A stretch of 64,000 nucleotides of DNA from F23-D06 sp963603365 (GCA_963603365.1 CAVCMI010000022.1:1-64000), one strand, 5' to 3'; shown: positions 17,991 to 26,539, numbered from the stretch's first letter. Numbers and translations are program-made. Notes: generated from the letters alone by a model not told the origin.

Positions 17991-18818
17991 TTACTTGCGG
18001 AGTCCTAAGATCTCGCGTGCCTCGTCGGAGGTGGCGATGGGGCGGCCGAGCAGTTTGGCAAGGCGCACCACCTTGTCCACGAGTTCGCCGTTGGATTTGG
18101 CGAGCACGCCCTTTTCAAGGTAGAGGTTGTCTTCGAAGCCTACGCGCACGTTGCCGCCCATGACGATGGTGGGGGCTGCGAGCGTGAACGCATGGCGGCC
18201 GATGCCCGTGCTGGTCCATGTGGAGCCGGCAGGGATGTTCTTGACCAGCCAGCACAGGTTCTCAACGGTGGCAGGGGTGCATCCGGGCACGCCTAACACA
18301 AAGTTGAACTGCATCGGAGCTCCCGGCACTTCGCCTTTGCGTGCCATGTTGAGGATGGTGTCAAGATGTCCCATCTCAAAGCACTCGTACTCGGGCTTGA
18401 TGCCGCGTTCAATCATGCGCTTGCCGAAGGCACGAATCGTGGGCAGGGTGTTGTCGAAGATCTCGTCGCCGAAATTGCAGGTGCCGCAGTCGAGGGTGGC
18501 CATCTCCGGCAGGGGAGTGGTGTCCGTTGACTGCAGACGCTCGTCAGGCGACATACCCACGGCGCCTCCCGTGGACGGGATCAGAATCACATTTGGGCAA
18601 ACTTTCAGGATGGCCTCTTCGCACTCCTGGAAACGGTCGCGGCTTTGGGTCGGCGTTCCGTCATCCTTGCGCACGTGCAGATGCACAATGGCGGCGCCGG
18701 CATCCACAGCCGACTTGGCTTCCTTGACGATTTCCTCCACCGTATAAGGCACGGCGGGGTTCTGCTGTTTAGTGACTTCGGCGCCGCAGATGGCAGCCGT
18801 TATGATTAATTTTTCCAT
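17991..18818 (-). CDS. kce: 3-keto-5-aminohexanoate cleavage enzyme
   Basis: 275 residues. In lysine fermentation it converts 3-keto-5-aminohexanoate and acetyl-CoA into acetoacetate and 3-aminobutyryl-CoA. The start MEKLIITAAICGAEVTK, Glu14, the zinc pair His46/His48 (HLHVR) and the Arg225...Glu229-Asp230 cluster (RVGFED) line up, within one residue, with the metal and catalytic residues I recall for the Cloacimonas enzyme. It belongs to the BKACE superfamily, whose members vary in substrate, but the adjacent kal makes the lysine-pathway role likely. kamA, kamDE and kdd are not in the window. It follows kal by 50 bp. Confidence 0.9.
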   Translation of the reverse strand: MEKLIITAAICGAEVTKQQNPAVPYTVEEIVKEAKSAVDAGAAIVHLHVRKDDGTPTQSRDRFQECEEAILKVCPNVILIPSTGGAVGMSPDERLQSTDTTPLPEMATLDCGTCNFGDEIFDNTLPTIRAFGKRMIERGIKPEYECFEMGHLDTILNMARKGEVPGAPMQFNFVLGVPGCTPATVENLCWLVKNIPAGSTWTSTGIGRHAFTLAAPTIVMGGNVRVGFEDNLYLEKGVLAKSNGELVDKVVRLAKLLGRPIATSDEAREILGLRK

Positions 18819-18868
18819 ATTCAGTTTCTTTTATTGTTCGGACGTAAGGTTGAATAAGAGGTCAGTGA

Positions 18869-19261
18869 CTATTTGCGCTGGCAGTTCTTGGGGACAACGC
18901 AGGTGCCGGAAGCGCGGCATACCACTACGGGCTCGGGCAACACGTCGGCAGCCGAAGCGCTGATGTCAGGGCGCGGGGCAATGACTTTGCGGGCCTCGAA
19001 CACCATCTTGCGCGAGGTGTTGCCCACATGCGTAATCTCCCCTACAGCCTCGATATAGTCGCCGGCATACACGGGAGCCAGAAACTCAACGTTGTCGTAG
19101 GCGCAGAACAGCCCCTCGTCACCGTCTTGCATGATTAAAAGCTCTGTGGCTACGTCGCCGAAAAGGGCAAGCATGTGTGCACCGTCAACCAAGTTGCCGC
19201 CATAATGCGCATCTTGTGAACTCATCCTTAGTCTGATCATTGAAGTCTTCTTTTCTTCCAT
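18869..19261 (-). CDS. kal: 3-aminobutyryl-CoA ammonia-lyase
   Basis: 130 residues, a single hot-dog domain. The enzyme removes ammonia from 3-aminobutyryl-CoA to give crotonyl-CoA, the step after Kce. Features that fit the family are RLRMSSQDAHYGGNLVDGAH (the active-site helix region) and the VEFLAPVYAGDYIEAVGEI strand pair. It is the first gene of the kal-kce operon, read from a -7 box at 19322-19329 with a leader of about 54 nt. It diverges from the VOC/iron-sulfur operon. Confidence 0.88.
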   Translation of the reverse strand: MEEKKTSMIRLRMSSQDAHYGGNLVDGAHMLALFGDVATELLIMQDGDEGLFCAYDNVEFLAPVYAGDYIEAVGEITHVGNTSRKMVFEARKVIAPRPDISASAADVLPEPVVVCRASGTCVVPKNCQRK

Positions 19262-19321
19262 ATTTGTTGTTAACTGTTTAATTATTAGTATAATAGATTG
19301 ATTGTTCTATTGATTCGGGTG

Positions 19322-19329
19322 CAAAAATA
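19322..19329 (-). promoter_or_regulatory. -7 box of kal-kce
   Basis: Minus-strand TATTTTTG, exact consensus, inside the left arm of the palindrome. Predicted start of transcription is near 19315. Confidence 0.7.
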
Positions 19330-19353
19330 CAAAATATAGTCTGATATTTTTTG

Positions 19354-19361
19354 TATTTTTG
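19354..19361 (+). promoter_or_regulatory. -7 box of the VOC/iron-sulfur operon
   Basis: TATTTTTG, exact consensus, inside the right arm of the palindrome, 26 bp before the ATG at 19388. Confidence 0.7.
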
Positions 19362-19387
19362 CACCTTGAATTAAAAACAGACGCAAA

Positions 19388-20458
19388 ATGGTGAATTATA
19401 CAATTGCGGGAATCCAACAGATAGGTGTCGGCACAGAAGACATGAAGGCTTCTGAAAAATGGATGGCCGATATGTTTCAAGCGAATATCAAGATTCTGGA
19501 AGACAACACGGTGGCGGAACGTATGCTCCCCTATACGGGCAATGTTCCTCAAAAGCGCCATGCCTGCATCAACATCAACCTGCAAGGCGGCGGCGGTTTT
19601 GAGATATGGCAGTATTCGGAGCGCAAGCCTGTGCCGCCCGCTTTCGACATCCAGACGGGAGACCTCGGCTTTTTTGCGGCAAAACTCAAGAGCCATAACA
19701 TTGCAGCCTACCACGAGGAACTGCTCCGGAAGTGCACATCCATATCCCCGATAGTCACTGACCCGCGCGGCATACCTACTTTCTATGTGCATGACCCCGC
19801 CGGCAACTGCTTCCAGATCGTGGAAGACAATTATATTTTTATAGACGAAAACCGCTACTCAGGCGGCGTTGTCGGCGTTATGGCCGGCGTCTCCGATATG
19901 GAACGCTCGGTCAAGATGTACGGCGAGGTGCTGGGTTACGACACGGTTGTTTATGACAAGACGGGCGTGTTCAGTGATTGGCAGTACCTGCGTGGCGGCG
20001 AGCAGAACTATAGACGCGTGCTTCTCGCCCGCTCAAAGCCTTTCAGCGGCCCATTCAGCGAATTGTACGGCAACAGCACCATAGAACTGGTGCAGGCGCT
20101 TGACCGCCAGCCCCGCAAAATCTTCGAAGGACGCTTTTGGGGCGACCCCGGTTTTATTCAGCTCTGCTTCGAGGTGGTCAATATGGGGGCTTTTGAACAG
20201 CACTGCAACGCCTGCGGCGTGAAGTTCACGGTTGACAGCTGCGCCGGCGATGACCGGTTCGATATGGGACAGGCTTCCGGCCATTTCACTTATATTGAGG
20301 ATCCGGACGGCACGCTGATTGAATTTGTGGAGGTACACAAGATCCCTCTCGTCAGCAAACTGAACCTTTGCATCAACATGCTGAACAAAGACCGGACAAA
20401 GCCGTTCCCGAAGTGTTTTTTCCGCCTTATGAAGTTCAACAGAATAAAACAGAAATAA
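19388..20458 (+). CDS. Two-domain VOC (glyoxalase-fold) protein
   Basis: 356 residues with two vicinal-oxygen-chelate domains (about 5-148 and 158-325), overall like the 4-hydroxyphenylpyruvate dioxygenase/epimerase layout. Strand motifs such as DPAGNCFQIVE (about 136-146), STIELVQ and DPDGTLIEFVEV are visible. The first-strand histidines that normally bind metal appear replaced (Gln10-Gln11 in GIQQIGVG, and GVVGVMAGVSD in the second domain), so a standard metal site is doubtful. It heads an operon with three iron-sulfur genes (gaps of 3, -1 and -1 bp) and diverges from kal-kce. The substrate is unknown; a role with a CoA or keto acid of lysine degradation is only an inference. Confidence 0.72.
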   Translation: MVNYTIAGIQQIGVGTEDMKASEKWMADMFQANIKILEDNTVAERMLPYTGNVPQKRHACININLQGGGGFEIWQYSERKPVPPAFDIQTGDLGFFAAKLKSHNIAAYHEELLRKCTSISPIVTDPRGIPTFYVHDPAGNCFQIVEDNYIFIDENRYSGGVVGVMAGVSDMERSVKMYGEVLGYDTVVYDKTGVFSDWQYLRGGEQNYRRVLLARSKPFSGPFSELYGNSTIELVQALDRQPRKIFEGRFWGDPGFIQLCFEVVNMGAFEQHCNACGVKFTVDSCAGDDRFDMGQASGHFTYIEDPDGTLIEFVEVHKIPLVSKLNLCINMLNKDRTKPFPKCFFRLMKFNRIKQK

Positions 20459-20461
20459 ACG

Positions 20462-21064
20462 ATGAGCCTGACAGACCTCATAAAACAGGACTCGCGCTAC
20501 GAGGGAGCCCTCAAGGCATGCATGAACTGCGGCATGTGCACGGCAGTGTGTCCGGCGGCCGAGTTCTATGACTACGACCCGCGCCGCATCTGCGACACGG
20601 TGCAGCGTGAAGACAATGTCGCCATTGAGAAACTGCTCCGCGACGATACGATATGGTACTGCGGACAGTGTATGTCGTGCATGCCACGTTGCCCCAGAGG
20701 GAACGCCCCCGGCGAAATCATCTCCATCCTCCGCCGCATTTCACAGGAACTTGGCTATTTCAAAGACAGCCGGATGGGACGCCAGCAGGTGTTCCTTATG
20801 CAGACTGTTGAACAGAACATCCTCGACATCGGCTATTGCGTCTATCCTGACCGGGTGAAGCCGGAACAGCATGTCGAACAGGGCCCTGTCTGGAAATGGT
20901 ATATCGACAATATCCGGGAGGTGGCCCCAAAACTTGGAGCCAACTATCACGGCAAAGGCCCGGGAGCCTTGCGCGACATCCCCCACGAGGATATGGATGA
21001 AGTCCGCAAGATTTTTGAAGTCACCGGCGGCATCGACCTCCGCGAAAAAGTATTGAAGAGATAA
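20462..21064 (+). CDS. HdrC-like 4Fe-4S dicluster protein
   Basis: 200 residues. Two cysteine motifs lie at C20/23/26/30 (CMNCGMCTAVC) and C67/70/73/77 (CGQCMSCMPRC), the spacing of the HdrC subunit of heterodisulfide reductases. The second half has no cluster motif and may dock onto a partner. It starts 3 bp after the VOC gene, and its stop overlaps the next ATG (TAATG), which points to a complex made from one transcript. Predicted soluble. Confidence 0.83.
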   Translation: MSLTDLIKQDSRYEGALKACMNCGMCTAVCPAAEFYDYDPRRICDTVQREDNVAIEKLLRDDTIWYCGQCMSCMPRCPRGNAPGEIISILRRISQELGYFKDSRMGRQQVFLMQTVEQNILDIGYCVYPDRVKPEQHVEQGPVWKWYIDNIREVAPKLGANYHGKGPGALRDIPHEDMDEVRKIFEVTGGIDLREKVLKR

Positions 21065-21408
21065 TGGCAGACTTTGGTTTTTCTATAACGCAAACGCGCT
21101 CGGTGAAGCTCAGCAATGCCGACCTGTCTAAATACCGGCAACTGGCACAGCTTGTCCCCTCTTACCGGAGATGCATCGGCTGTGGCGGCTGCACGGCCTC
21201 CTGCTCGGCAAGGGCGTTCACCGACTTTAACATCCGCAAGGTGCACAGCGGCTTCAGCCGTGGACAATACGACCAGGTTGAGCAGGAACTGCAGAAGTGC
21301 ATGCTTTGCGGGAAGTGTACGCTGGTGTGCCCGCGCGGCGTAAATCTGCGCTCTCTCATCATCAATATGAGGCAAATACTTACGAACACTAACGAACTGC
21401 TACGATAA
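21064..21408 (+). CDS. Small 4Fe-4S dicluster (HdrC-like) protein
   Basis: 114 residues with two four-cysteine motifs, C37/40/43/47 (CIGCGGCTASC) and C79/82/85/89 (CMLCGKCTLVC). It is a second electron wire in the operon, overlapping both neighbours by one base. The SLIINMRQIL helix after the second cluster is typical of HdrC-type subunits. No transmembrane segment. Its exact partner is inferred from tight coupling with the large membrane protein downstream. Confidence 0.82.
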   Translation: MADFGFSITQTRSVKLSNADLSKYRQLAQLVPSYRRCIGCGGCTASCSARAFTDFNIRKVHSGFSRGQYDQVEQELQKCMLCGKCTLVCPRGVNLRSLIINMRQILTNTNELLR

Positions 21409-23189
21409 TGGAAAATTTCAGTCCTTTCGTGTTGCCTTTTGTGTTAGGGGCGTTTGCTCTTCTCATCATCTGCATTTATAAGTATGTGCGCTGGATACGG
21501 CAGTTTGACCGGTTGCAGCGCGCCACCATCCGCAAGAACATTTTTACGGGCAAACTGCTGCCCGCCCTGTGGGAGATGTTCAAAGAGTGCCTGCTTCACC
21601 TGCGCATCTCCAAGAAGAACGCACGCCTCGGCTATATGCACCGCAGTATCGCCTTCGGCTGGTTTCTGCTCATTGTGGTAGGCGCCATTGAGAGCCGCAT
21701 CGGCACGCAAGGAAAATTCCACTTTTGGGTGGCCATCTTCTACCGCTATTTCCACACTGCGCCGCCTGATACCAAAATGGCTCTGTTTTTCACGCAGTTG
21801 ATGGATCTGCTGTTGCTCTATGTGTTGTCGGGCATTTTTCTGGCTCTTGCCAAGAAGTGCTATTCGCGCATTATGGGCATGCGTCGTGCCACGAAGCACA
21901 CGGTTATGGACAACGCCATCCGCATCTCGCTCTGGAGCATCTTTCCCTTGCGTCTGCTCAGCGAGTCGGCCAGTGCTTGCCTTTACGGAAACGGAGGCTT
22001 CCTCACGGGCAGCCTCGGCAGCCTCTTCAGTCCTGAGGTGGCATCGGTCGTGGAACTGCCCCTCTGGACGCTCTATTCCCTGGCCCTTTGCCTGTTTTTT
22101 GTTTTGCTGCCCTTCACAAGGTATATGCACATCTTCACCGAGGTGTTCCTGATATATTTCCGTCGCCTCGGTCTTCGCGAACATACCCAAATCACGGGCT
22201 ATACCAAGTACGAACTCAGTGCCTGCTCGCGTTGCGGAATGTGCATTGATGCCTGCCCTCTGTACAAGAACCTCGGCATCGATGACGTGCAGTCGGTCTA
22301 TCTGCTGCGCAACCTGCGCAATCTGGAGCATCATAAGGACATCATCGCAGCCGGGAAAAACTGCCTGATGTGCCGCCGCTGCGCCGAAGACTGCCCCGTG
22401 AACATCGACCTGATGGGCATCCGCCGTATCTCACGCGACAAGGGATCGCTCGACATCGCCGAGAATTACCGTTACCTTTACAATGTGAAGTCATTCAATG
22501 CTATAGGACGTGTTGCCTATTTTGGAGGTTGCATGTCGCGCCTAACACCGGCCATTACGCAGTCGATGCAGACCATCTTCAAAGCGGCAGGACAAAAGTA
22601 CTGGTTCATGGACGAGGAACGCAGTATCTGTTGCGGCCGTCCGCTGCAACAGCAGGGCTTCAATGCCCAGGCTGCCGAGCTGAGACGAAAGAATACGGAA
22701 CTCATCCTCAGTTCGGGTGCCGAGATGCTCATTACCTCGTGCCCCATCTGCTACCATACCTTCAAGAACGACTACACCCTTGCCATTCCCGTCATGCACC
22801 ATACCGAATACCTGGACCGCCTGATTAAAGCGGGAAGATTGAAGGTTAAGAAGGGAGACGAAAGGGTTGTTTATCATGACCCGTGCGACTTGGGGCGCGG
22901 ATGCGGCATCTACAAAGAGCCTCGCAACGTGCTCAACGCCGCTGCGGTGCTGCTCAAGACCGAAAACGAGAAAGAGAACAGCCTCTGCTGCGGCATGAAC
23001 CTCGGCAATACCGTCATCACGCTCGACCAGCAGACCGTAATACGAAACGCCGCTCTCGACAACCTGTTGAAGCCCAACCCTGACCTGATAGCCACGGCCT
23101 GCCCGATGTGCAAGAAAGCGTTCCGCCATGGTACTGAATTGCAAGTCAAGGACATTGCCGAGATTGTGGCTGCACAGCTCGAGAAATGA
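21408..23189 (+). CDS. Membrane HdrE/HdrD-like iron-sulfur oxidoreductase
   Basis: 593 residues. The N-terminal 250 residues hold about five helices resembling a NarI/DsrM-type cytochrome b, with candidate haem ligands His78 and His241. Two 4Fe-4S motifs follow (C273/276/279/283 and C319/322/325/329). Two cysteine-rich CCG domains come last (C375, C408-C409, C445, C448 and C493, C527-C528, C565, C568), as in HdrD. This layout matches ETF:menaquinone oxidoreductase (EMO/FadF-like) proteins. I infer that it moves electrons between the small ferredoxin-like proteins or an ETF and the menaquinone pool. It overlaps the previous gene by one base, and pdxJ follows 45 bp later. Confidence 0.82.
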   Translation: MENFSPFVLPFVLGAFALLIICIYKYVRWIRQFDRLQRATIRKNIFTGKLLPALWEMFKECLLHLRISKKNARLGYMHRSIAFGWFLLIVVGAIESRIGTQGKFHFWVAIFYRYFHTAPPDTKMALFFTQLMDLLLLYVLSGIFLALAKKCYSRIMGMRRATKHTVMDNAIRISLWSIFPLRLLSESASACLYGNGGFLTGSLGSLFSPEVASVVELPLWTLYSLALCLFFVLLPFTRYMHIFTEVFLIYFRRLGLREHTQITGYTKYELSACSRCGMCIDACPLYKNLGIDDVQSVYLLRNLRNLEHHKDIIAAGKNCLMCRRCAEDCPVNIDLMGIRRISRDKGSLDIAENYRYLYNVKSFNAIGRVAYFGGCMSRLTPAITQSMQTIFKAAGQKYWFMDEERSICCGRPLQQQGFNAQAAELRRKNTELILSSGAEMLITSCPICYHTFKNDYTLAIPVMHHTEYLDRLIKAGRLKVKKGDERVVYHDPCDLGRGCGIYKEPRNVLNAAAVLLKTENEKENSLCCGMNLGNTVITLDQQTVIRNAALDNLLKPNPDLIATACPMCKKAFRHGTELQVKDIAEIVAAQLEK

Positions 23190-23234
23190 CAGGGAACATT
23201 ATTGTGTAAATAGGAAACAGAAAAAAACGGAATT

Positions 23235-23951
23235 ATGGATACAAGGTTAAGCGTAAATATCAACAAAGTGGCAACCCTGCGCAATGCGCGCGGCGGCAAT
23301 ATGCCCGACCTCCTGCAGGTGGCCAAAGACTGTGAACGGTTTGGAGCGCAGGGCATCACAGTGCATCCGCGTCCCGACGAGCGGCACATCCGCTACCGCG
23401 ATGTCTATGACCTCAAAAGAATCGTGACCACGGAGTTCAATATCGAGGGGTATCCGTCCGACCGTTTTATGGACTTGGTCACGGAGGTGATGCCCACACA
23501 AGTAACCTTAGTGCCTGACCCGCCGGAGGCTTTGACTTCGAATGCCGGATGGGACACCATTTCCAACCGGGAGTTCCTTTCGGGCATCATTGCACGACTG
23601 CATGGGAAAGGCATCAGAGCCAGCATTTTCGTCAACGCTGACCCTGCCATGGTAGCCGGAGCCAAGCACACGGGCACAGACCGCGTAGAACTGTACACCG
23701 AATCGTATGCGGCCAACTACACCCGCAACCGAGAGCAGGCCATCGCAGCCTTCACCATAGCGGCGCAGGAGGCGGAGAACCAAGGCTTAGGGCTGAATGC
23801 AGGCCACGACCTTTCGTTGGTCAACCTGCGTTATTTCAGCCAGCAAATACCCAATTTGAAAGAAGTCTCCATCGGTCATGCCCTCATCTGCGATGCCCTT
23901 TATCTTGGCCTCGAAGAAACCATCAGAAGATACCGCAGGCTGCTGGAATAG
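23235..23951 (+). CDS. pdxJ: Pyridoxine 5'-phosphate synthase
   Basis: 238 residues, a TIM barrel that condenses 3-amino-2-oxopropyl phosphate with deoxyxylulose phosphate to make vitamin B6. Recognisable segments are LSVNINKVATLRNARGG, GITVHPRPDERHI, TLVPDPPEALTS, ASIFVNAD and GLNAGHDLSLVNL. It probably shares the transcript of the iron-sulfur operon upstream. The link may be practical, since lysine 2,3-aminomutase and 5,6-aminomutase need pyridoxal phosphate. Confidence 0.96.
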   Translation: MDTRLSVNINKVATLRNARGGNMPDLLQVAKDCERFGAQGITVHPRPDERHIRYRDVYDLKRIVTTEFNIEGYPSDRFMDLVTEVMPTQVTLVPDPPEALTSNAGWDTISNREFLSGIIARLHGKGIRASIFVNADPAMVAGAKHTGTDRVELYTESYAANYTRNREQAIAAFTIAAQEAENQGLGLNAGHDLSLVNLRYFSQQIPNLKEVSIGHALICDALYLGLEETIRRYRRLLE

Positions 23952-24122
23952 GAGAGGTCTTTTAGAAATTAGCGTTTGGAGAATTGTCTTGCAAGGCAGT
24001 TGTTCGCTTGAATCCGATATATGTCTGTCCCCAACAATATAAGTCCAACTCGGATAGTTATAAAAAACGATGAAGCAGACAGCCTGCGGTTCAGTTTAAT
24101 GGCAAAGGTTTGCGTGAGCGTT

Positions 24123-25283
24123 TCAATAGGTTTCGTGTGCCATATCGCAGTACTCTTCAAACAGTTTGAGGCAGGCTTTCCGGTCCTTTTCAACGAGGTA
24201 GTCTTTGAACGCCTCGCGTCCGCCGAACATGGTGTCAAGCACTTTGTCGCGGAAGCCAATCTTTTCATTGTCGGCGATGGTGCAGCCGTAATAGACGGTT
24301 CGGATGTTAGCCCACTTGCAGGCGGCAAGGCACATGGGACACGGCTCTCCGGTAGTGTACAGCACTGCCCCGGAGAGGTCATAGTTGCCGGTGGCTTTGC
24401 CGGCGTTGCGGATGGCAGCGATTTCGCCGTGGCAGGTGGCGTCGTGGTTGGCGATTACCATATTGTGTCCCCGCCCGATAATCTTCCTGTCTTTAACGAT
24501 AACGCTCCCGAACGGTCCGCCGTCACCGTTACGGATGCCTTTGCGCGCTTCTGAAATGGCAATGTCCATATATGTGTCTTCGGCATACTGGCCAGAGCCT
24601 GTGAGGGCTTCAAGAAAATGGTCAACGGCTTGGTTGAAATCACCGGGACACTTGCCGGCAATGAAATGGTCGCCTTTGATGAATTGCAATGTAGCGTTGG
24701 GCAGGCTTCGGGCAATCTCCCGGGTGTGCTCCTCCCTGACCATGTCCTCGGTGCCGCAGATGACAAGCGTAGGGCAGGTGATGTGCGACAGCTCTTCGGG
24801 GCGGATGTCTGGCTCGTTGACCATCAGTCCGAGCAATTCGGCCTTCTTCCGGGCTTCAGATGTCTTGCCGGCATCACGTTTAGCAAGGGAATAAGCCGCC
24901 TCTATGGGCTCCTGCACAGCCCGCTCTATCCCTTCGGGGTTGAGGTTGCCGCCGTTCAGCACCAACGCTTTTGCCATTCCGGGATGCTGCAGGGCAAATT
25001 CCATAGCGATGTTGGCGCCGTCAGAAAAGCCAAGAATGATGGCTTCTGGCAGTTGGCGTTCGCTCATGAAACTGTACAGGTCACGCGCAAACTGCTTGAT
25101 GGTGAACGGCGCCGTGCCTCGCGGCGACTGCCCATGGCCCCGCGTGTCTATCGCAATGACCCGGTATCTGTCGCTGAAATGCTCAATCTGACGGGCAAAA
25201 TAGCGGCCGTCTTCTCCGTTCCCATGCAAGAAGAGGAAAGGTTCTCCGCTCCCCTTTTCCTGACAATGCAGTTGTATGTCCAT
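24123..25283 (-). CDS. Alpha/beta hydrolase fused to a purine/cytidine-type deaminase
   Basis: 386 residues in one uninterrupted frame. Residues 1-225 are an alpha/beta hydrolase with an oxyanion HGNG, nucleophile Ser87 in GFSDGA, Asp180 (GTED) and His206. Residues 239-386 are a CMP/dCMP-type deaminase with zinc ligands His285 (in HGE with Glu287), Cys315 and Cys318 (PCPMC), and closest resemblance to guanine deaminase of the GuaD type. The motif is HGE rather than the usual HAE. The deaminase part begins at an internal methionine, so it looks like the fusion of two genes. The ribosome could also start internally. Its promoter is at 25356-25363. Confidence 0.82.
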   Translation of the reverse strand: MDIQLHCQEKGSGEPFLFLHGNGEDGRYFARQIEHFSDRYRVIAIDTRGHGQSPRGTAPFTIKQFARDLYSFMSERQLPEAIILGFSDGANIAMEFALQHPGMAKALVLNGGNLNPEGIERAVQEPIEAAYSLAKRDAGKTSEARKKAELLGLMVNEPDIRPEELSHITCPTLVICGTEDMVREEHTREIARSLPNATLQFIKGDHFIAGKCPGDFNQAVDHFLEALTGSGQYAEDTYMDIAISEARKGIRNGDGGPFGSVIVKDRKIIGRGHNMVIANHDATCHGEIAAIRNAGKATGNYDLSGAVLYTTGEPCPMCLAACKWANIRTVYYGCTIADNEKIGFRDKVLDTMFGGREAFKDYLVEKDRKACLKLFEEYCDMAHETY

Positions 25284-25355
25284 AATTCTGTGCTTTTCGT
25301 TTTAATCGTTGCGGTGTCTTTCTTCCGGCAGATTCCGGTTTTGATTATTATGGCG

Positions 25356-25363
25356 CAAAGATA
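25356..25363 (-). promoter_or_regulatory. -7 box of the hydrolase-deaminase gene
   Basis: Minus-strand TATCTTTG, exact consensus. It gives a leader of about 65 nt. The rest of the 25284-25639 intergenic stretch holds the divergent promoter at 25484 and nothing else I can recognise. Confidence 0.6.
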
Positions 25364-25483
25364 CTATTTTAACCAAGTCCGGCTATGATTTCGTCAAAGC
25401 CTTAATTAAGCGTTTGTGAGGGTGAGAAACGAAAAAAACACCACGAATAACAATTCGAGGTCGGAAAAAACAACGCAAATGTT

Positions 25484-25491
25484 TATATTTG
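25484..25491 (+). promoter_or_regulatory. -7 box of the orphan lipoprotein gene
   Basis: TATATTTG, exact consensus, 149 bp before the ATG at 25640. The long leader (about 140 nt) has no recognisable riboswitch fold. Confidence 0.55.
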
Positions 25492-25639
25492 CAGCCGTTT
25501 AGCCTTGTTTTATTATGTTTATATCTTTGCATAAAAAGATTATCATATTCGAACCGATTCCAAAATATGACAATTAAAGCATAAAACCGAAAAGGAAATA
25601 GATTGAGTTGTTATGTCTAACCTCAACAATATCACAAAA

Positions 25640-26539
25640 ATGAAAAAGAGTCTAACCCAAACAGTCATTATGTTAACGGCGGCCGCAGTCGTTATGTCAG
25701 CAGGTTCGTCTTGCGAAAAGGACAACGGCGTATATAGCCCCAAGAAGAAGATCAGCAAAGTATATCGCGAGGCTTCTTATCGAGATACGGACAACCCGTC
25801 TGTAGCCGTCGTGCAAGACAAGTACCTGTATGAAAACTGGATCTGGTCTGACGGACTGGTGCAGCAGATCGACCATTATGAGGACCCGAATTCTGTATGG
25901 ACTGAAGTGTTTACATACGACGATAACGGCCGTGTGGTGAAAATCCAAGATGTGCTTTGGTCGGAAATGCTTACGTTTGAGTATGAGGACGGCAGAATAA
26001 GCAAAACGAGGTTCTTTTCTGATGGCGTATTGTTTGAAGAGTGCGATTTCACTTATGAAAACGGCAGGTTAGTCAGTATGGTCGGCAGGGATTATTACTA
26101 TAAAAGCAAAAGCCATCTGAGCCCCTTGGGCAGCCTCGGCATCGACGGCGCGATGAATGATGCTTTGACAAAAGCAATAGGCAAATGCAAGTCTGCCAGC
26201 AAAGGAACGTATGAGTTTAAGATCCATTTGGATTGGACCAAGGACAACATAACGGTTGTGACTGTATCCAGCGATTATTATGCCACGACTTTCCGTTTAG
26301 AGTACGACCAGAACAAGAATCCCAAAAGAGGCTTGATCGATTTGTATATGGATAACGTAATAATTGGGGCATACAGCAGTGCCAACAATATCACCAAATA
26401 CACCGAAACGGTATTCGGGATGACGGAGGCTGTTGAGTTCGGCTATGAGTATGAGGGGAAATACCCGGTAACAAAACAATGGACTGTGACCGATGAGGAC
26501 GGATCAGAGCAATACACGGAGTATTATGTATATGAATAG
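25640..26539 (+). CDS. Uncharacterised lipoprotein with YD-like strand repeats
   Basis: 299 residues from the ATG at 25640; an in-frame ATG at 25613 only adds a polar extension before the signal peptide. The lipobox is SAGSSC. The body is made of short beta hairpins rich in Tyr/Asp/Gly (VFTYDDNGRVVKIQD, TFEYEDGRISKTRF, DFTYENGRLVSM), a pattern that resembles RHS/YD-type strands and many Bacteroidota DUF4595-like surface proteins. I do not recognise a catalytic motif. It stands alone between two unrelated genes and is probably anchored in the outer membrane. Confidence 0.7.
   Translation: MKKSLTQTVIMLTAAAVVMSAGSSCEKDNGVYSPKKKISKVYREASYRDTDNPSVAVVQDKYLYENWIWSDGLVQQIDHYEDPNSVWTEVFTYDDNGRVVKIQDVLWSEMLTFEYEDGRISKTRFFSDGVLFEECDFTYENGRLVSMVGRDYYYKSKSHLSPLGSLGIDGAMNDALTKAIGKCKSASKGTYEFKIHLDWTKDNITVVTVSSDYYATTFRLEYDQNKNPKRGLIDLYMDNVIIGAYSSANNITKYTETVFGMTEAVEFGYEYEGKYPVTKQWTVTDEDGSEQYTEYYVYE

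Larger units (their letters stand above)
19319..19364. promoter_or_regulatory. 46-bp palindromic divergent promoter region
   Basis: Two 20-bp arms (19319-19338 and 19345-19364) are inverted copies with 19 of 20 positions matching, around a 6-bp spacer GTCTGA. Each arm contains TATTTTTG in outward orientation (19322-19329 minus, 19354-19361 plus). The -33 zones of the two promoters therefore overlap the opposite -7 boxes. Either polymerase occupancy is mutually exclusive or a dimeric regulator controls both operons. Confidence 0.75.

Noticed and set aside
23952..24122. Possible stem between pdxJ and the deaminase gene (ATCCGA ... TCGGAT)
   Set aside because: The arms are short and widely spaced and there is no T run, so I see no feature here.
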